Below, piece after piece: positions 1 to 9,076 of a DNA stretch of 62,475 nt. The stretch comes from Betaproteobacteria bacterium. Lineage in GTDB: Bacteria; Pseudomonadota; Gammaproteobacteria; Burkholderiales; SG8-39. The position numbers and the translations under genes were made by a program. A model generated the notes under the pieces. That model was not told where the DNA came from and made no database searches. It was given only the letters and a program-made list of their open reading frames with translations. Every line of letters starts with the position of its first letter. Positions within the stretch are counted from its first letter, which is position 1. The stretch is taken from NCBI GenBank assembly GCA_016210745.1, contig JACQTO010000118.1:1-62475 (forward strand). The letters are read 5' to 3'.

Positions 1-9
1 ATCGCCGAT

Positions 10-75
10 TGCGTACGGATGGCCTTATCATCCGTACGCAAAAGGCGATACGCGCGGACGGCTTCACGTCCGCGC
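10..75. terminator. Double hairpin downstream of phytase 1
   Basis: Two adjacent perfect inverted repeats follow the minus-strand phytase gene. The first has 12-bp arms at 10-21 and 29-40. The second has 9-bp arms at 52-60 and 67-75. An outer pair, ATCGCC at 1-6 and GGCGAT at 44-49, encloses the first. There is no clear U-tract, so they may act as RNA 3' end stabilisers or a weak terminator rather than a classical intrinsic terminator. Confidence 0.45.
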
Positions 76-129
76 AACATCGCAACGCCAAACAACGGCG
101 GCGCGATTTACGCCGCCATGTATAGCAGC

Positions 130-1497
130 CTACCTCGGACCAGGCGCGCCTTGTCCGAACGGCGAGAGTGTTCTTGTGTCGTCATCGTCATCGTCGTCGT
201 CATCCTCGTCATCTCGATCCTCGAAGTCCGGTTTCCGCGGGTTGTAGCTCTCGGTGTCGATGTGCAGCCCGCCTGGGATCACCCTGGCCAGATCATCCCA
301 GCGCACGAACTTGAAGTTGGTGTTGACGTTTTCGATCTCGCCGTCGTCCTCGGCTAGAAACGGCGGGAAGTTCCGGCCGTCCTGCACCACCAGCAGGCCC
401 TTCGGGTAACGCGGGCCGAGCGGCACGTTCACCACGTCGGCGCCATCGCATTCCTCGACGGTGTGGGTAGCGGCCCCGCGCGGCGCTTCGACGGTGAAGC
501 TGGCCAGATAGGCGTTGGTCTGCCGGTCGTAGATGACGAACGTCTGGTCGCCTTGGCTCGACGCAATCAGATAGCCTTGCCCGTCGTCGGCGTAGTAGAT
601 CGTCAGCCCCTCGACGTCGGGCTGCAGGTGCTGGCCTTCAGGGGCCACGCGGTCCACGATCGTGCCCTCGGTGCTGCCGTCCGGCGCCGCGTCGAAGCGC
701 CAGATCCCGAACTGCTCCTGGCCGGCGTACAGAATCCCCAGCTCCTGGTCGACCACCATGCCTTCTACCTGCGACTCCTCAGGGTCGCCGCCGACCAGCG
801 GCAGGGTCAAGGTCCGCACGAGTTCCCAGGCCACCCCGGTGTCGGTTGGATGCAGGTGGAACTGGGCCACCACGTTGGTCGAGCGCCGGCTGACAAAGGC
901 GTAGAACTCATCGTCCGGCGTCTTCCAGAGGCCCAGGCCGTAGGCGGTGGTCTGGGCCTCGAGCGCCGCGTCGTCGCCCTCGGTGAAAACACGCGGCAGG
1001 CCCGGCATGGTCACGTTTTCCAGCGTTCCGGTCTCGGGGTCGATGTTGTAGAAGACGAACTGGTCGTTTTCGCGGTCGGTGACTACGGCAAGGTCGGCCT
1101 TTCTCCCACTATTGCCGCCAAAGGGAAAACCGTAGGCCACAACGACGTTGTTGTAGCGCAGCGACTGTTTGCCTGGCTCCGAGTCGATCGACTGCACGAC
1201 CTCGCCCTTCATGTCGTAGACTTCCAGCCCCCCGCTCTTGAGCGTAGCGATCACCCGGCTCCGCCCGGGCTTGTCGGGGTGGACCCAGATCGCCGGGTCG
1301 TCGGCGTCGCCCAGCCGTTGTCCGGCCGGGCTCTCGTCGAGATCGAGTATTGGATGAGTTTCGTCCGTCTGCGGGACGGGCGTGACCGTGTGCGGCGGCG
1401 TCTGGGCATTGGCCGGCGGTGCGCCGGCGAGCAGCGCGATAAGCAGCATGATAAGTGGGGCGAGCGGATATAGATGTAGCATGACCTTTCTCTCCAT
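130..1497 (-). CDS. Secreted beta-propeller phytase (3-phytase family)
   Basis: 455 residues. A signal peptide (hydrophobic LIMLLIALLAG, then ANA-QT) leads into a beta-propeller phytase domain that fills most of the protein. The family hallmark DADDPAIWVHP is near residue 65; related Bacillus enzymes use such acidic residues to bind calcium. These enzymes hydrolyse phytate (inositol hexakisphosphate) outside the cytoplasm. The C-terminus carries a nearly pure Asp/Glu run (about residues 425-440), possibly another calcium-binding or low-complexity tail. The start could instead be the ATG at 1482, which has GGAG 8 nt upstream and starts directly with the signal peptide. It is the last gene of the minus-strand block, 212 nt after the NodT gene. 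Its function is well supported by family; substrate is inferred. Confidence 0.9.
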   Translation of the reverse strand: MERKVMLHLYPLAPLIMLLIALLAGAPPANAQTPPHTVTPVPQTDETHPILDLDESPAGQRLGDADDPAIWVHPDKPGRSRVIATLKSGGLEVYDMKGEVVQSIDSEPGKQSLRYNNVVVAYGFPFGGNSGRKADLAVVTDRENDQFVFYNIDPETGTLENVTMPGLPRVFTEGDDAALEAQTTAYGLGLWKTPDDEFYAFVSRRSTNVVAQFHLHPTDTGVAWELVRTLTLPLVGGDPEESQVEGMVVDQELGILYAGQEQFGIWRFDAAPDGSTEGTIVDRVAPEGQHLQPDVEGLTIYYADDGQGYLIASSQGDQTFVIYDRQTNAYLASFTVEAPRGAATHTVEECDGADVVNVPLGPRYPKGLLVVQDGRNFPPFLAEDDGEIENVNTNFKFVRWDDLARVIPGGLHIDTESYNPRKPDFEDRDDEDDDDDDDDDTRTLSPFGQGAPGPR

Positions 1498-1694
1498 CGG
1501 TTACGCGGTCTCCTCCTACCCCCGGTTTTCTGCTGCTAGGTCTCGATTGTCCCTCCGCCGGATCGGCGGTTTCCTCCTTCGTGAGGCGATGCAGAACGGC
1601 TGGGCCGCTTCGGGCCAGGCGCGGCTTTTCCGAACGGCGCCGCAGGCGGCATGTTGGCCAAATTCGAGACCAAGACCGAACTTCGATTCGAGGA

Positions 1695-3125
1695 TTAGCT
1701 GCCGGGATTCGGATCCGCGCTCAACGACGAGAAGCGCGGCTCCGGCGCCGTCCATCCACCCCCGAGCGCTCTGTAGAGTCCCACCGACGCCTGCAGCCGC
1801 GACAGCCGAACCTGCGCAAGCTGGTCCTGCGCCTGGAAAAGAGTGCGCTGGGCGTCCAGAACGACGAGCAGGTCATCCGCACCCTCGCGGTAGCGCAGTT
1901 CGGCAAGGCGCAGCGCACGTTCGGCCTCTCCCCGCAGCTCTGCCTGCAGGCGCTCCTGGTCGAGGCTGCGATTGGCGGCGACGAGCGCGTTCTCGACATC
2001 GGCAAGGGCGGCAAGAATCGCGGCGCGATAGGTTTCCACGAGTTCGCGTTCGCGCGAAGCGCTCAAGTCCACCTGGCTGCGCAGGCGAGCGCCGTTGAAG
2101 ATCGGCTGCAGCAGCGTTGCGGCAAGCGACAGCACGCTTGAAGGTTCGCCGGTGAGCGACAGAAGCGCGGTGCTGGCGAAGCCGGTAGATCCGGTCAGCG
2201 TGATACTCGGCAGGAGCGCCGCGCGTGCTGCGGCGACGTTGGCATTCGCGGCGGCAAGCTGCGCTTCGGCGCTTGCGATGTCTGGCCGGCGCACGAGAAG
2301 TTCAACCGGCAGACCGGGGCTCACGCCGGGAACGGCGAGCGCGGCGACGTCTGTCGCAGCCACGCCGAAACCCTCCGGGGGTTGGCCGAGCAACACCGCC
2401 AATGCGACGAGCGTCTGGCGCTCCTGCAGCTCGAGCGGGGGAATTGCCGCGCGTTGAGTGACCACCGCTGCGCGCTGGCGCGCGACATCGAGCGCGGTCG
2501 CCGCGCCGTTTCGGAAGCGAGCGTCGACGACGCCCAGAACGCGCTCGGCCGCAGCGAGGTTTTCGCGCGCGAGCGCCAAGCGAGCACGAAGCGAGAGCAC
2601 CTGGAAATAGACCGAGGCAACGCCGGCAATCAGCGTGAGCCGCACCGACTCGTGGTCGAAGCGGCTGGCGCCAAGCGAGGCCTTGGCCGATCGCGCGCCG
2701 GAGCGGTTCTTGCCCCAAAGGTCGAGCTCGTAGCTTGCGCTCAGCGCCACGATCGTCGAGTCGCTCTTCTCAGGGGCAAGGCCGCTCTCGCGAGTTTCTT
2801 CGTGAGCGGTGTCGACGACGACGTCCAGTGTCGGGAAAAGCGAAGCGCCTGCGATCCCGGCCTGCGCTTCGGCCTGCCGTATGCGCTCGGCGGCGATCGC
2901 GAGCGTCGGACTCCCCGCCAGTGCAGCAGCGACCAAGCCGGCGAGCTCCTGCGAGCCGAACGCCTGCCACCAATCCTGTGCAAGCGGCAGGACTTCCGCC
3001 GGTGCCGGTTCGATCCATGCGGCGGGCATTTGGAGCTTCGGCGCAGGCGGCGTCACTGGCGCCCCGGCGCATGCCGCAAGCGCGAGCGAGGTCGCAACGC
3101 AGATCACCCGGCGTGTATGCGACAT
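1695..3125 (-). CDS. NodT-family outer-membrane efflux lipoprotein
   Basis: 476 residues. A TolC-like outer-membrane factor that should form the exit duct of a tripartite pump. The signal peptide ends in the lipobox LAAC, so Cys19 is the predicted lipidated residue. The rest is the duplicated, Ala/Leu/Arg-rich alpha-helical barrel pattern of the OEP family ([15 protein letters not shown]-like [13 protein letters not shown]). I chose ATG 3125 because GAGGAG lies 7 nt upstream; an ATG at 3140 overlaps the macB stop codon but has no such site. It is the third gene of the MacA-MacB-NodT operon. Substrate is unknown. Confidence 0.93.
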   Translation of the reverse strand: MSHTRRVICVATSLALAACAGAPVTPPAPKLQMPAAWIEPAPAEVLPLAQDWWQAFGSQELAGLVAAALAGSPTLAIAAERIRQAEAQAGIAGASLFPTLDVVVDTAHEETRESGLAPEKSDSTIVALSASYELDLWGKNRSGARSAKASLGASRFDHESVRLTLIAGVASVYFQVLSLRARLALARENLAAAERVLGVVDARFRNGAATALDVARQRAAVVTQRAAIPPLELQERQTLVALAVLLGQPPEGFGVAATDVAALAVPGVSPGLPVELLVRRPDIASAEAQLAAANANVAAARAALLPSITLTGSTGFASTALLSLTGEPSSVLSLAATLLQPIFNGARLRSQVDLSASRERELVETYRAAILAALADVENALVAANRSLDQERLQAELRGEAERALRLAELRYREGADDLLVVLDAQRTLFQAQDQLAQVRLSRLQASVGLYRALGGGWTAPEPRFSSLSADPNPGS

Positions 3126-3136
3126 AGCGGATCTCC

Positions 3137-5128
3137 TCATTCAGCAGCGAGCGCGACCGCCGGATCGACCCGCGCCGCCTTGCGGGCCGGCATGTAGCCG
3201 AACGCAAGGCCGGTGATGAATGCGCAGCCGAACGCGAGCAGCACCGGCCCTAACGATAATTGCACCGGCATTCCGAACGCCCGGAACGCCCACGCCGCGG
3301 CAATGCCGACGCCCACGCCGATCAGCCCGCCGAGGGCGGACACGGCGAGCGCCTCGGTGAGGAACTGCTGCAGGATGTTGCGCATGCGTGCGCCGATGGC
3401 CATGCGAATGCCGATCTCGCGGGTGCGCTCGGTCACGCTCACGAGCATGATGTTCATTACGCCGATGCCCCCGACGAGGAGCGATACGGCGGCGATCGAG
3501 CCGAGCAGCAGGGTGAGCGTGTTCTGTGCTTCCGTGGCGGCCTCGATGGTGGCAGCCCTGTTCTTGACCCGGAAGTCGACCTGATGGTGCCGCTCCTTGA
3601 GGAGGGCTTTCACAGCGCCTTCGGTTTCGTCGATGCGCGCCTCGTTATCGACCGCGATGGTGATGTGATGCAGGTGGCGGTGCCCCAGCAGTTGTACGCT
3701 GGCGGTGGTGTGCGGGACGAACACGTTGTCGTCCTGGTCTTCGCCGTCTTCGTCGGCCCCCTTCGGCCCCAAGACACCGATGACCTGGACCATGAGATTG
3801 TTCAGCAAGATGTATTTGCCAATCGGGTCGACGCCGTCGGGAAAGAGGTTGTTGGCGACCGTCTGGCCGAGGACCGCCACCGTCGCGTAGTTCTTCACGT
3901 CGGCGTTGGAGAAGAACGTTCCGCGCGACAACGGCCACCGATACACCGTGGGATGACCCGACCAGGTCGCCACGATGCCCGTCGGGTAGTCGGTGCTGCC
4001 GAACCGCGCCGCTACCGGGCCGGTCTGCACCGGGACCGCGTCGAGCACGTTGGGCAAGCGGGCGATCGCCTCCGCGTCTTCGGGCACCAGCGTGGTGATG
4101 CTGCCGCTCGAAACCCTGCGGTTCGGCGAGCCCGGACGCACGAGCAGGAGGTTCGTACCCATGGCCTTGATCTGGTCAACGACAGCCTTCTTGGCGCCGT
4201 TGCCCACAGCGAGCATCGCGATCACCGCCGCGACGCCGATCACAATCCCGAGCAGGGTGAGCGCGGTGCGGAACAGGTTCGCGCGCAGCGCGCGCGCTGC
4301 GGTCTTTGCCGCCTCGAGGCCGTCGGCGAAAAACGAACCGGGGCTGTCGTTCTTGAACGGCGCCGGGTGGACCGATACGGCATCGACCGGCACTCTCGGA
4401 CCGGGGTCCCGCACAATCCGGCCGTCCTTGATCTCGATGACGCGATGTGCGTGGGCGGCGATCTCGTCCGAATGCGTGATGAGGATGATCGTATGCCCGC
4501 GGCTGGAGAGTTCGCGCAGCAGCGCCATCACCTCGGCTCCGCTCGCGCTGTCGAGCGCGCCGGTCGGCTCGTCGGCAAGGAGGATGCGCCCGCCGTTCAT
4601 CAGCGCGCGGGCAAGCGACACGCGCTGTTGCTGGCCGCCGGAGAGCTGATTGGGCCGGTGCTCCAGGCGCTCGGCGAGACCCAGCGCGCCAAGGAGCGTT
4701 TGCGCGCGGGAGTGCCGCGACTGGGGACTGACGCCGGAATAGATAGCCGGCACTTCGACGTTCTCCACCGCCGTGGCGTTGGAGATCAGGTTGTAGCTCT
4801 GAAACACAAAGCCGAATGCATCGCGGCGCAGATGCGAGAGCGCGTCGGTGTCTAGCCCGGAGACATCCTCTCCCATGAAGCGGTAGGCGCCGGTCGTTGG
4901 CCGATCGAGGCAGCCGAGGATGTTCATCAAGGACGTCTTGCCCGAGCCCGAGGGACCGATGATGGCGACGAGCTCGCCCGCGTATATCGAGAGCGAGACG
5001 CCGTGCAGCACTTCGACCGCGAGATCGCCCCTGCGATAGGTCTTGGTGACGTTTTCGAGCTCGATCAGCGGCGGACCGTGCTCAGGGCCCGGGTGCACGA
5101 GCGACAGGACGGAGTAATCGGGTTTCAT
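3137..5128 (-). CDS. macB: MacB-like ABC efflux permease/ATPase
   Basis: 663 residues with the MacB layout: N-terminal ABC ATPase (about residues 20-245), a transmembrane helix near 285, a periplasmic MacB_PCD region, and three C-terminal FtsX-type helices (about 545-650). Walker A is GPSGSGKTS, the signature [15 protein letters not shown] and Walker [13 protein letters not shown]. MacB works as a mechanotransmitter driving export from the periplasm through a TolC-type duct. Its ATG overlaps the macA stop (ATGA), implying translational coupling. Exported compound cannot be read from sequence; macrolides, peptides or siderophores are known for the family. Confidence 0.95.
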   Translation of the reverse strand: MKPDYSVLSLVHPGPEHGPPLIELENVTKTYRRGDLAVEVLHGVSLSIYAGELVAIIGPSGSGKTSLMNILGCLDRPTTGAYRFMGEDVSGLDTDALSHLRRDAFGFVFQSYNLISNATAVENVEVPAIYSGVSPQSRHSRAQTLLGALGLAERLEHRPNQLSGGQQQRVSLARALMNGGRILLADEPTGALDSASGAEVMALLRELSSRGHTIILITHSDEIAAHAHRVIEIKDGRIVRDPGPRVPVDAVSVHPAPFKNDSPGSFFADGLEAAKTAARALRANLFRTALTLLGIVIGVAAVIAMLAVGNGAKKAVVDQIKAMGTNLLLVRPGSPNRRVSSGSITTLVPEDAEAIARLPNVLDAVPVQTGPVAARFGSTDYPTGIVATWSGHPTVYRWPLSRGTFFSNADVKNYATVAVLGQTVANNLFPDGVDPIGKYILLNNLMVQVIGVLGPKGADEDGEDQDDNVFVPHTTASVQLLGHRHLHHITIAVDNEARIDETEGAVKALLKERHHQVDFRVKNRAATIEAATEAQNTLTLLLGSIAAVSLLVGGIGVMNIMLVSVTERTREIGIRMAIGARMRNILQQFLTEALAVSALGGLIGVGVGIAAAWAFRAFGMPVQLSLGPVLLAFGCAFITGLAFGYMPARKAARVDPAVALAAE

Positions 5129-6429
5129 ACGCGAGGATTCACTTTGGCTTTCTTCGATTTCTTCGTGCCGCCTTGGCCGGTGGTCACGATCTCTTCGCCG
5201 GGCTCGAGCCCGTCGACGATCTGCGCCGCGACGCGGGTTACGACGCCAACGCGGACTTCCCGCGGCTTGACCTCGCCCTCGCCGTTGAACACCTCCACCA
5301 GCGCCCGCTTGTTCGCGAACAGCGCACGCGGATCGGCATAGGCATCCCCGTCTGCCTTGGAATCCTTGTCGGAGGCGCCACTGTCTTCCATATCGACTGG
5401 GCGCAGCGCCCCCACCGGCACGATCACCGCATCCTTGACCGAGGCGACGACGAAAAACACCTGCGCGGTCATCTGCGTCTTCAGCTCGCGCTTTGGGTTC
5501 GGAACATCGAACAGCGCCTCGTACAGGACGACGTTGCTGACGACTTGAGGCGTCGGCATGATCTGGCGCAGTTTCCCGTTCCAGCGCCGTTCGCCGTTGC
5601 CCAGGGTCGTGAAGTACACGTTCGTACCCTCGCGCAATTTCGATATGTCGCCCTCGGAGACCTTCGCGTAAACGGTCATGGTCGAGAGGTCGGCGATGCG
5701 CAATACGATCGGCGTCTGGTCGTTGGCGTTCAGCGTCTGGCCTTCCATCGCACTCACGGATACCACTGTCCCGGCTTTCGGCGCGTAGATCTTGGTGTAA
5801 CCGAGGTTGGCTTCCGCTGCCCGAAGCTCCGATTCGTTCTGCTCGATCTGGGCCTCGAACGACTGCGCCTGCGCAATGGCGGCATCCAGGGTCGCTTTTG
5901 CAGTCTGCAGGGCATCCGTCGAGGTGGCGTTCTCCTGCATCAAGTTCTGCTGGCGTGCGAGCTGCTGCCGGGCGAGGACGACCCGTGCCTGCTGGGCGTT
6001 GAGTTGCGCCCGCAGGTTCTTGAGCTGCGCCTGGTTGGCGTCGACCCGGGCCCGGTACACCGCCGGATCGATCTCGGCGAGGAGGTCGCCGGATTTGACG
6101 CTCGATCCGACCGCAACGTAGAGCTTTTTCAGTTGGCCGGACACCTGTGCGCCGACATCCACGTAATCGCGCGGCTGCAGCGTGCCGGTCGCGGTGACGA
6201 TGTCCTCGATGTTTCCGCGCTGGACAGTTTCGGTGGGCGGCTTGGCGGGCGCATCCTTCGGCGCGAGCCAGGTTTGCCAGCCAAAGACGCCGCCGGCGGC
6301 GGCAAGCGCGCAGGCCGCAACTGCAGCGGCCACCGGACCGAGGCGCCGCCGCTTCGGAACGCTCACCCCGCGGTTGGGCGCTTGTGCCGGGGCATGCGGT
6401 GCGGGAGAAATTTCCACTTCGGGAATCAT
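5125..6429 (-). CDS. macA: MacA-like periplasmic adaptor
   Basis: 434 residues. A membrane-fusion protein: one N-terminal membrane anchor (about residues 30-50), a lipoyl-like half-motif ([18 protein letters not shown]), a long coiled-coil hairpin (about 130-215), then beta-barrel and membrane-proximal domains. The start is supported by GAGGAGG 8 nt upstream. An Asp/Lys-rich insert near residues 350-360 ([13 protein letters not shown]) is unusual and looks like a linker. First gene of the macA-macB-nodT operon; its promoter should lie in 6430-6878. Confidence 0.94.
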   Translation of the reverse strand: MIPEVEISPAPHAPAQAPNRGVSVPKRRRLGPVAAAVAACALAAAGGVFGWQTWLAPKDAPAKPPTETVQRGNIEDIVTATGTLQPRDYVDVGAQVSGQLKKLYVAVGSSVKSGDLLAEIDPAVYRARVDANQAQLKNLRAQLNAQQARVVLARQQLARQQNLMQENATSTDALQTAKATLDAAIAQAQSFEAQIEQNESELRAAEANLGYTKIYAPKAGTVVSVSAMEGQTLNANDQTPIVLRIADLSTMTVYAKVSEGDISKLREGTNVYFTTLGNGERRWNGKLRQIMPTPQVVSNVVLYEALFDVPNPKRELKTQMTAQVFFVVASVKDAVIVPVGALRPVDMEDSGASDKDSKADGDAYADPRALFANKRALVEVFNGEGEVKPREVRVGVVTRVAAQIVDGLEPGEEIVTTGQGGTKKSKKAKVNPRV

Positions 6430-6878
6430 CGATGTAACCTCCTCGGGGCGTACCTATTCATGCGCGTCCTCCACCACACATACGAATTCCTTTTCCAATC
6501 TCGTCTATTCGCTCTGACGCGGGGGTTGGGCTGAAGCGGGCTGTAATGCGGCTGCAGCCGCGCTCCGAATACTGGCGAAAAGCATTCGGTGCGGATAGGC
6601 GGCAAAAACCTGAATGGCGAGCAGGTACTTATCTGAATCTGAGCGCGAGCTCGATCTGTCGCTTCTAGCGCATACACGCAGAATCCGAGCGCAGAGATCT
6701 TCGATAGTTCTCGCGAAATCAGGGAGATGAAGTTATTGGCGGACACTGCACTTGCGGGCGCGCGCCATGGTCCGGCACTGCGGGCGGACTGCGGATCGGC
6801 AGCGCGGGGGTTCAGGTATTTCACCGATAGGATTGGCCGGGCAAGCGCCTATCTTTTCCGAAAGCGTGCTGCGCGACC
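6430..6878. other. Intergenic region with macA promoter; no gene seen
   Basis: About 450 nt between macA and the end of the porin gene. I find no reading frame with convincing protein features. It must hold the promoter for the efflux operon and the 3' end of the porin transcript. It contains a GATAGG-N16-CCTATC inverted pair at 6826-6853, also seen upstream of the rsb operon and the Kef-type gene. Confidence 0.5.
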
Positions 6879-8219
6879 TCAGAATTCGAACTTGACCTCG
6901 AACCTGACGAACAGGCTCTTCTTCGCATCGGCCGCGAAAGCCGGGCCGGGATCGAATTGGCCCAGCGTCAGCAAGGCGCTTGCTTTCCGGCCCTCGCGCT
7001 TGCGGTATCCCAGGACCACGTCGATTTCGCTTCCCAGCTTTCGGCTGAGCCCCGAGGGATCGGCAGCAAGCGCGGAATCCCGAATGCTGTCCGAGGCCTT
7101 GTGTTGCGCGTAGCGATGGTAGACGAGGTCGATCGAGGTTCGCTTGGTCGGTCTGACGCCGATTGCCGCGGTCAGAATCGACATATTGCTCAACTCCGGG
7201 TCGAACAGCTCGCCGTAGTATTTGAACTTCGCCAGCCCGTTGAACCGAGCTTCGTTGTCGTGCAGCCCGGTTTGCCGGAAATTCCTGTCTATGCCGTCGT
7301 TCGGATCGTCATCGCCGGTGCCGAAGGCGTAGCCGAGGGTGAGCGAAAGCTCCATGGGCAGTTTCTTGAATTCGTAGCTCCCTCCGAGGTCGACGCCATA
7401 GGCCCTGATTTTTTGCGATCCGCTGCGGCCGCGCACATGAGCCAGCTCCATCCAGTACTCGATGTTCTCGCCGATGTCCCCGCTCGAATGCAGCCCCAGG
7501 AAGATGGGACTTTCCCGTTCCGCCACGTCACGGCGCCGGTCGTGGCGCATGAAGCCATAGAACGAAAAGATCGCTTCGTCGGTGATGGCGGAAGTACCCC
7601 GGACGAGGTAATCGATTCTTCGCTCGCTGCGTTCGTCGTTCAGCAAATCCCTGCGGGCCAGATTCAGCCTGCCCGCCGAGGCCTCGAGGAGAAGGTTGGG
7701 AAATCGATAATAAGCCCTGACTGCGTCGAGCTCCTCGTCGAACAACCACTCGCGCTCGTCGTCGAACTTCTGGCGCCCGATCTGAGCCGAAAGCGGCCGC
7801 CCCAGCAGATTATCGTTGAAGAGGACATAAGCCCGGTCCAGCGCGATCCCGAGCGACCTTTTTTCCTTTATCGGCTCCTGGAGCGCAAACTCCTGGGAGA
7901 TCTCGAAGTTCAAGAATCCCAGGAAGCCCGGTCTGGGCTGATAGGCAAGCGCGAACTCGATTTCCGGCTCGAGAATGTTGAAGCGGTCGTCGCGGGCGCG
8001 ATCCAGATCGAAATCGAGGCCGCGTTCCCCGGCGATTTCGGCCGTGGCGCCGTAACTGAGCGAAGGGGTAAGTTGGTACTTGGTGTCGGGGGCCGATGAC
8101 GGATCCAGCACGTCTTCCTTCGCCGGTTTGGGCGTCGTCGCTTGCGCTACCGCATAGGGTGTGCAGGTCAAAGAAAACAGCCCAAGCAGCCCCGCCGTGA
8201 AAAATATCGGGCCGGTGAT
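6879..8219 (-). CDS. Alginate-export-family outer-membrane porin, probable ATC start
   Basis: About 446 residues. The mature part has the alternating aromatic, short-turn pattern of a beta-barrel and resembles the alginate-export (AlgE-like) family; it ends with Phe (KFEF), as outer-membrane barrels usually do. The most obvious start, TTG at 8171, would cut the signal peptide. Reading upstream in frame gives a good signal sequence (ITGPIFFTAGLLGLFSL, then AVA-QA) beginning at an ATC codon at 8219-8217, placed correctly after AAGGAGAG. No ATG, GTG or TTG fits. Either ATC is used or one base is wrong. It may pass sugars or phosphorylated polyols; specificity is unknown. Confidence 0.75.
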   Translation of the reverse strand: MTGPIFFTAGLLGLFSLTCTPYAVAQATTPKPAKEDVLDPSSAPDTKYQLTPSLSYGATAEIAGERGLDFDLDRARDDRFNILEPEIEFALAYQPRPGFLGFLNFEISQEFALQEPIKEKRSLGIALDRAYVLFNDNLLGRPLSAQIGRQKFDDEREWLFDEELDAVRAYYRFPNLLLEASAGRLNLARRDLLNDERSERRIDYLVRGTSAITDEAIFSFYGFMRHDRRRDVAERESPIFLGLHSSGDIGENIEYWMELAHVRGRSGSQKIRAYGVDLGGSYEFKKLPMELSLTLGYAFGTGDDDPNDGIDRNFRQTGLHDNEARFNGLAKFKYYGELFDPELSNMSILTAAIGVRPTKRTSIDLVYHRYAQHKASDSIRDSALAADPSGLSRKLGSEIDVVLGYRKREGRKASALLTLGQFDPGPAFAADAKKSLFVRFEVKFEF

Positions 8220-8252
8220 GTTATATCTCTCCTTTCTCCTGGCCGCTGACGC

Positions 8253-8960
8253 TCAGCGGATCAGCGGGGCGTTGGCTAGTCTCCGTGACGTCCACACTGA
8301 CCCCGCACGGCTCGGGCTCTGCAAATAGGGCAATTCCAGCAATTCGGCGAACCGTGCGATGTATTCATCACCGGCTTCGGCCGCGCTGCCGAATGCGATG
8401 GTTTTCATGCCGACGGCTCGCGCGCCCATCAGCTCCGTCTCTTCGTGCCCGACAAACAAGCTCGCGCCGGGAGAAACCTGACACTGCGCCAGCGCCAATT
8501 CGTAAATGCGCTGATGCGGCTTTGCCACGCCGACCTCGCAGGAAGCGATGAAGCTGTCGAACGGCACATCGATGCCGCTGTTCTCCAGCCAACGCCGCTT
8601 TTGGAGGCTGGTCCTCGTCGTATTGGTGATGACGCCCAGCTTGAATCCGCGCGCCTTCAGGGTCCGAAGGGTCTCGGGGACTTCGGGGAAGAGACTGATC
8701 TCCCCCGCCTCTTGCCAGAGGACCCGGCGCCCGTCGGCCCGGCTCGCCGGATCGCTGACGCTCAGTGCGAGCAGAAACGCGTCGTATCTCGCGTCGCGGT
8801 CCGCGGCCGGTACCTGCCGCTTGATTCGCTCTCGTATCCCTTGCAGCTCGGCCGGCGTAGGCACCGGCAGCCGCCGGCGCCGCAAAAAGGCGAGGAGATA
8901 GCGATAGCGGCGCTGCCGGCGATACAGCACCCCACATGCGTCCAAGAAGACAGCTTGCAT
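8253..8960 (-). CDS. HAD-superfamily hydrolase
   Basis: 235 residues. HAD fold with motif I FLDACGVL (nucleophile Asp7), motif II ITNTT near residue 115, motif III Lys in VAKPHQRIY and an acidic motif IV near HEETELMGARAVG. The second Asp of the phosphatase DxD signature is Cys here, so it may be a dehalogenase- or phosphonatase-like member or a specialised phosphatase. Ribosome site GAGGTGA precedes the start. It lies between phytase 2 and the porin on the same strand, 33 nt before the ATC start, so co-transcription is likely. A role in handling phytase products is possible but not shown. Confidence 0.85.
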   Translation of the reverse strand: MQAVFLDACGVLYRRQRRYRYLLAFLRRRRLPVPTPAELQGIRERIKRQVPAADRDARYDAFLLALSVSDPASRADGRRVLWQEAGEISLFPEVPETLRTLKARGFKLGVITNTTRTSLQKRRWLENSGIDVPFDSFIASCEVGVAKPHQRIYELALAQCQVSPGASLFVGHEETELMGARAVGMKTIAFGSAAEAGDEYIARFAELLELPYLQSPSRAGSVWTSRRLANAPLIR

Positions 8961-9076
8961 AGTTCACCTCGTGTTCACTTGGGTTCGAAGGATCGCCGCC
9001 GCGTCACGCGCGGCGAGTGCAAGCCGCCGCGAGCTATTTCAGCCCGCGGCGGCACCACCCGCTTGAGCACGCTGTG

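Noticed and set aside
180-226. Trinucleotide repeat as a microsatellite or CRISPR-like feature
   Set aside because: It encodes the poly-Asp tail of phytase 1 and has no spacer structure.
3260-4855. 531-residue open frame on the plus strand
   Set aside because: Antisense to macB; composition is Arg/His/Asp-rich with no domain.
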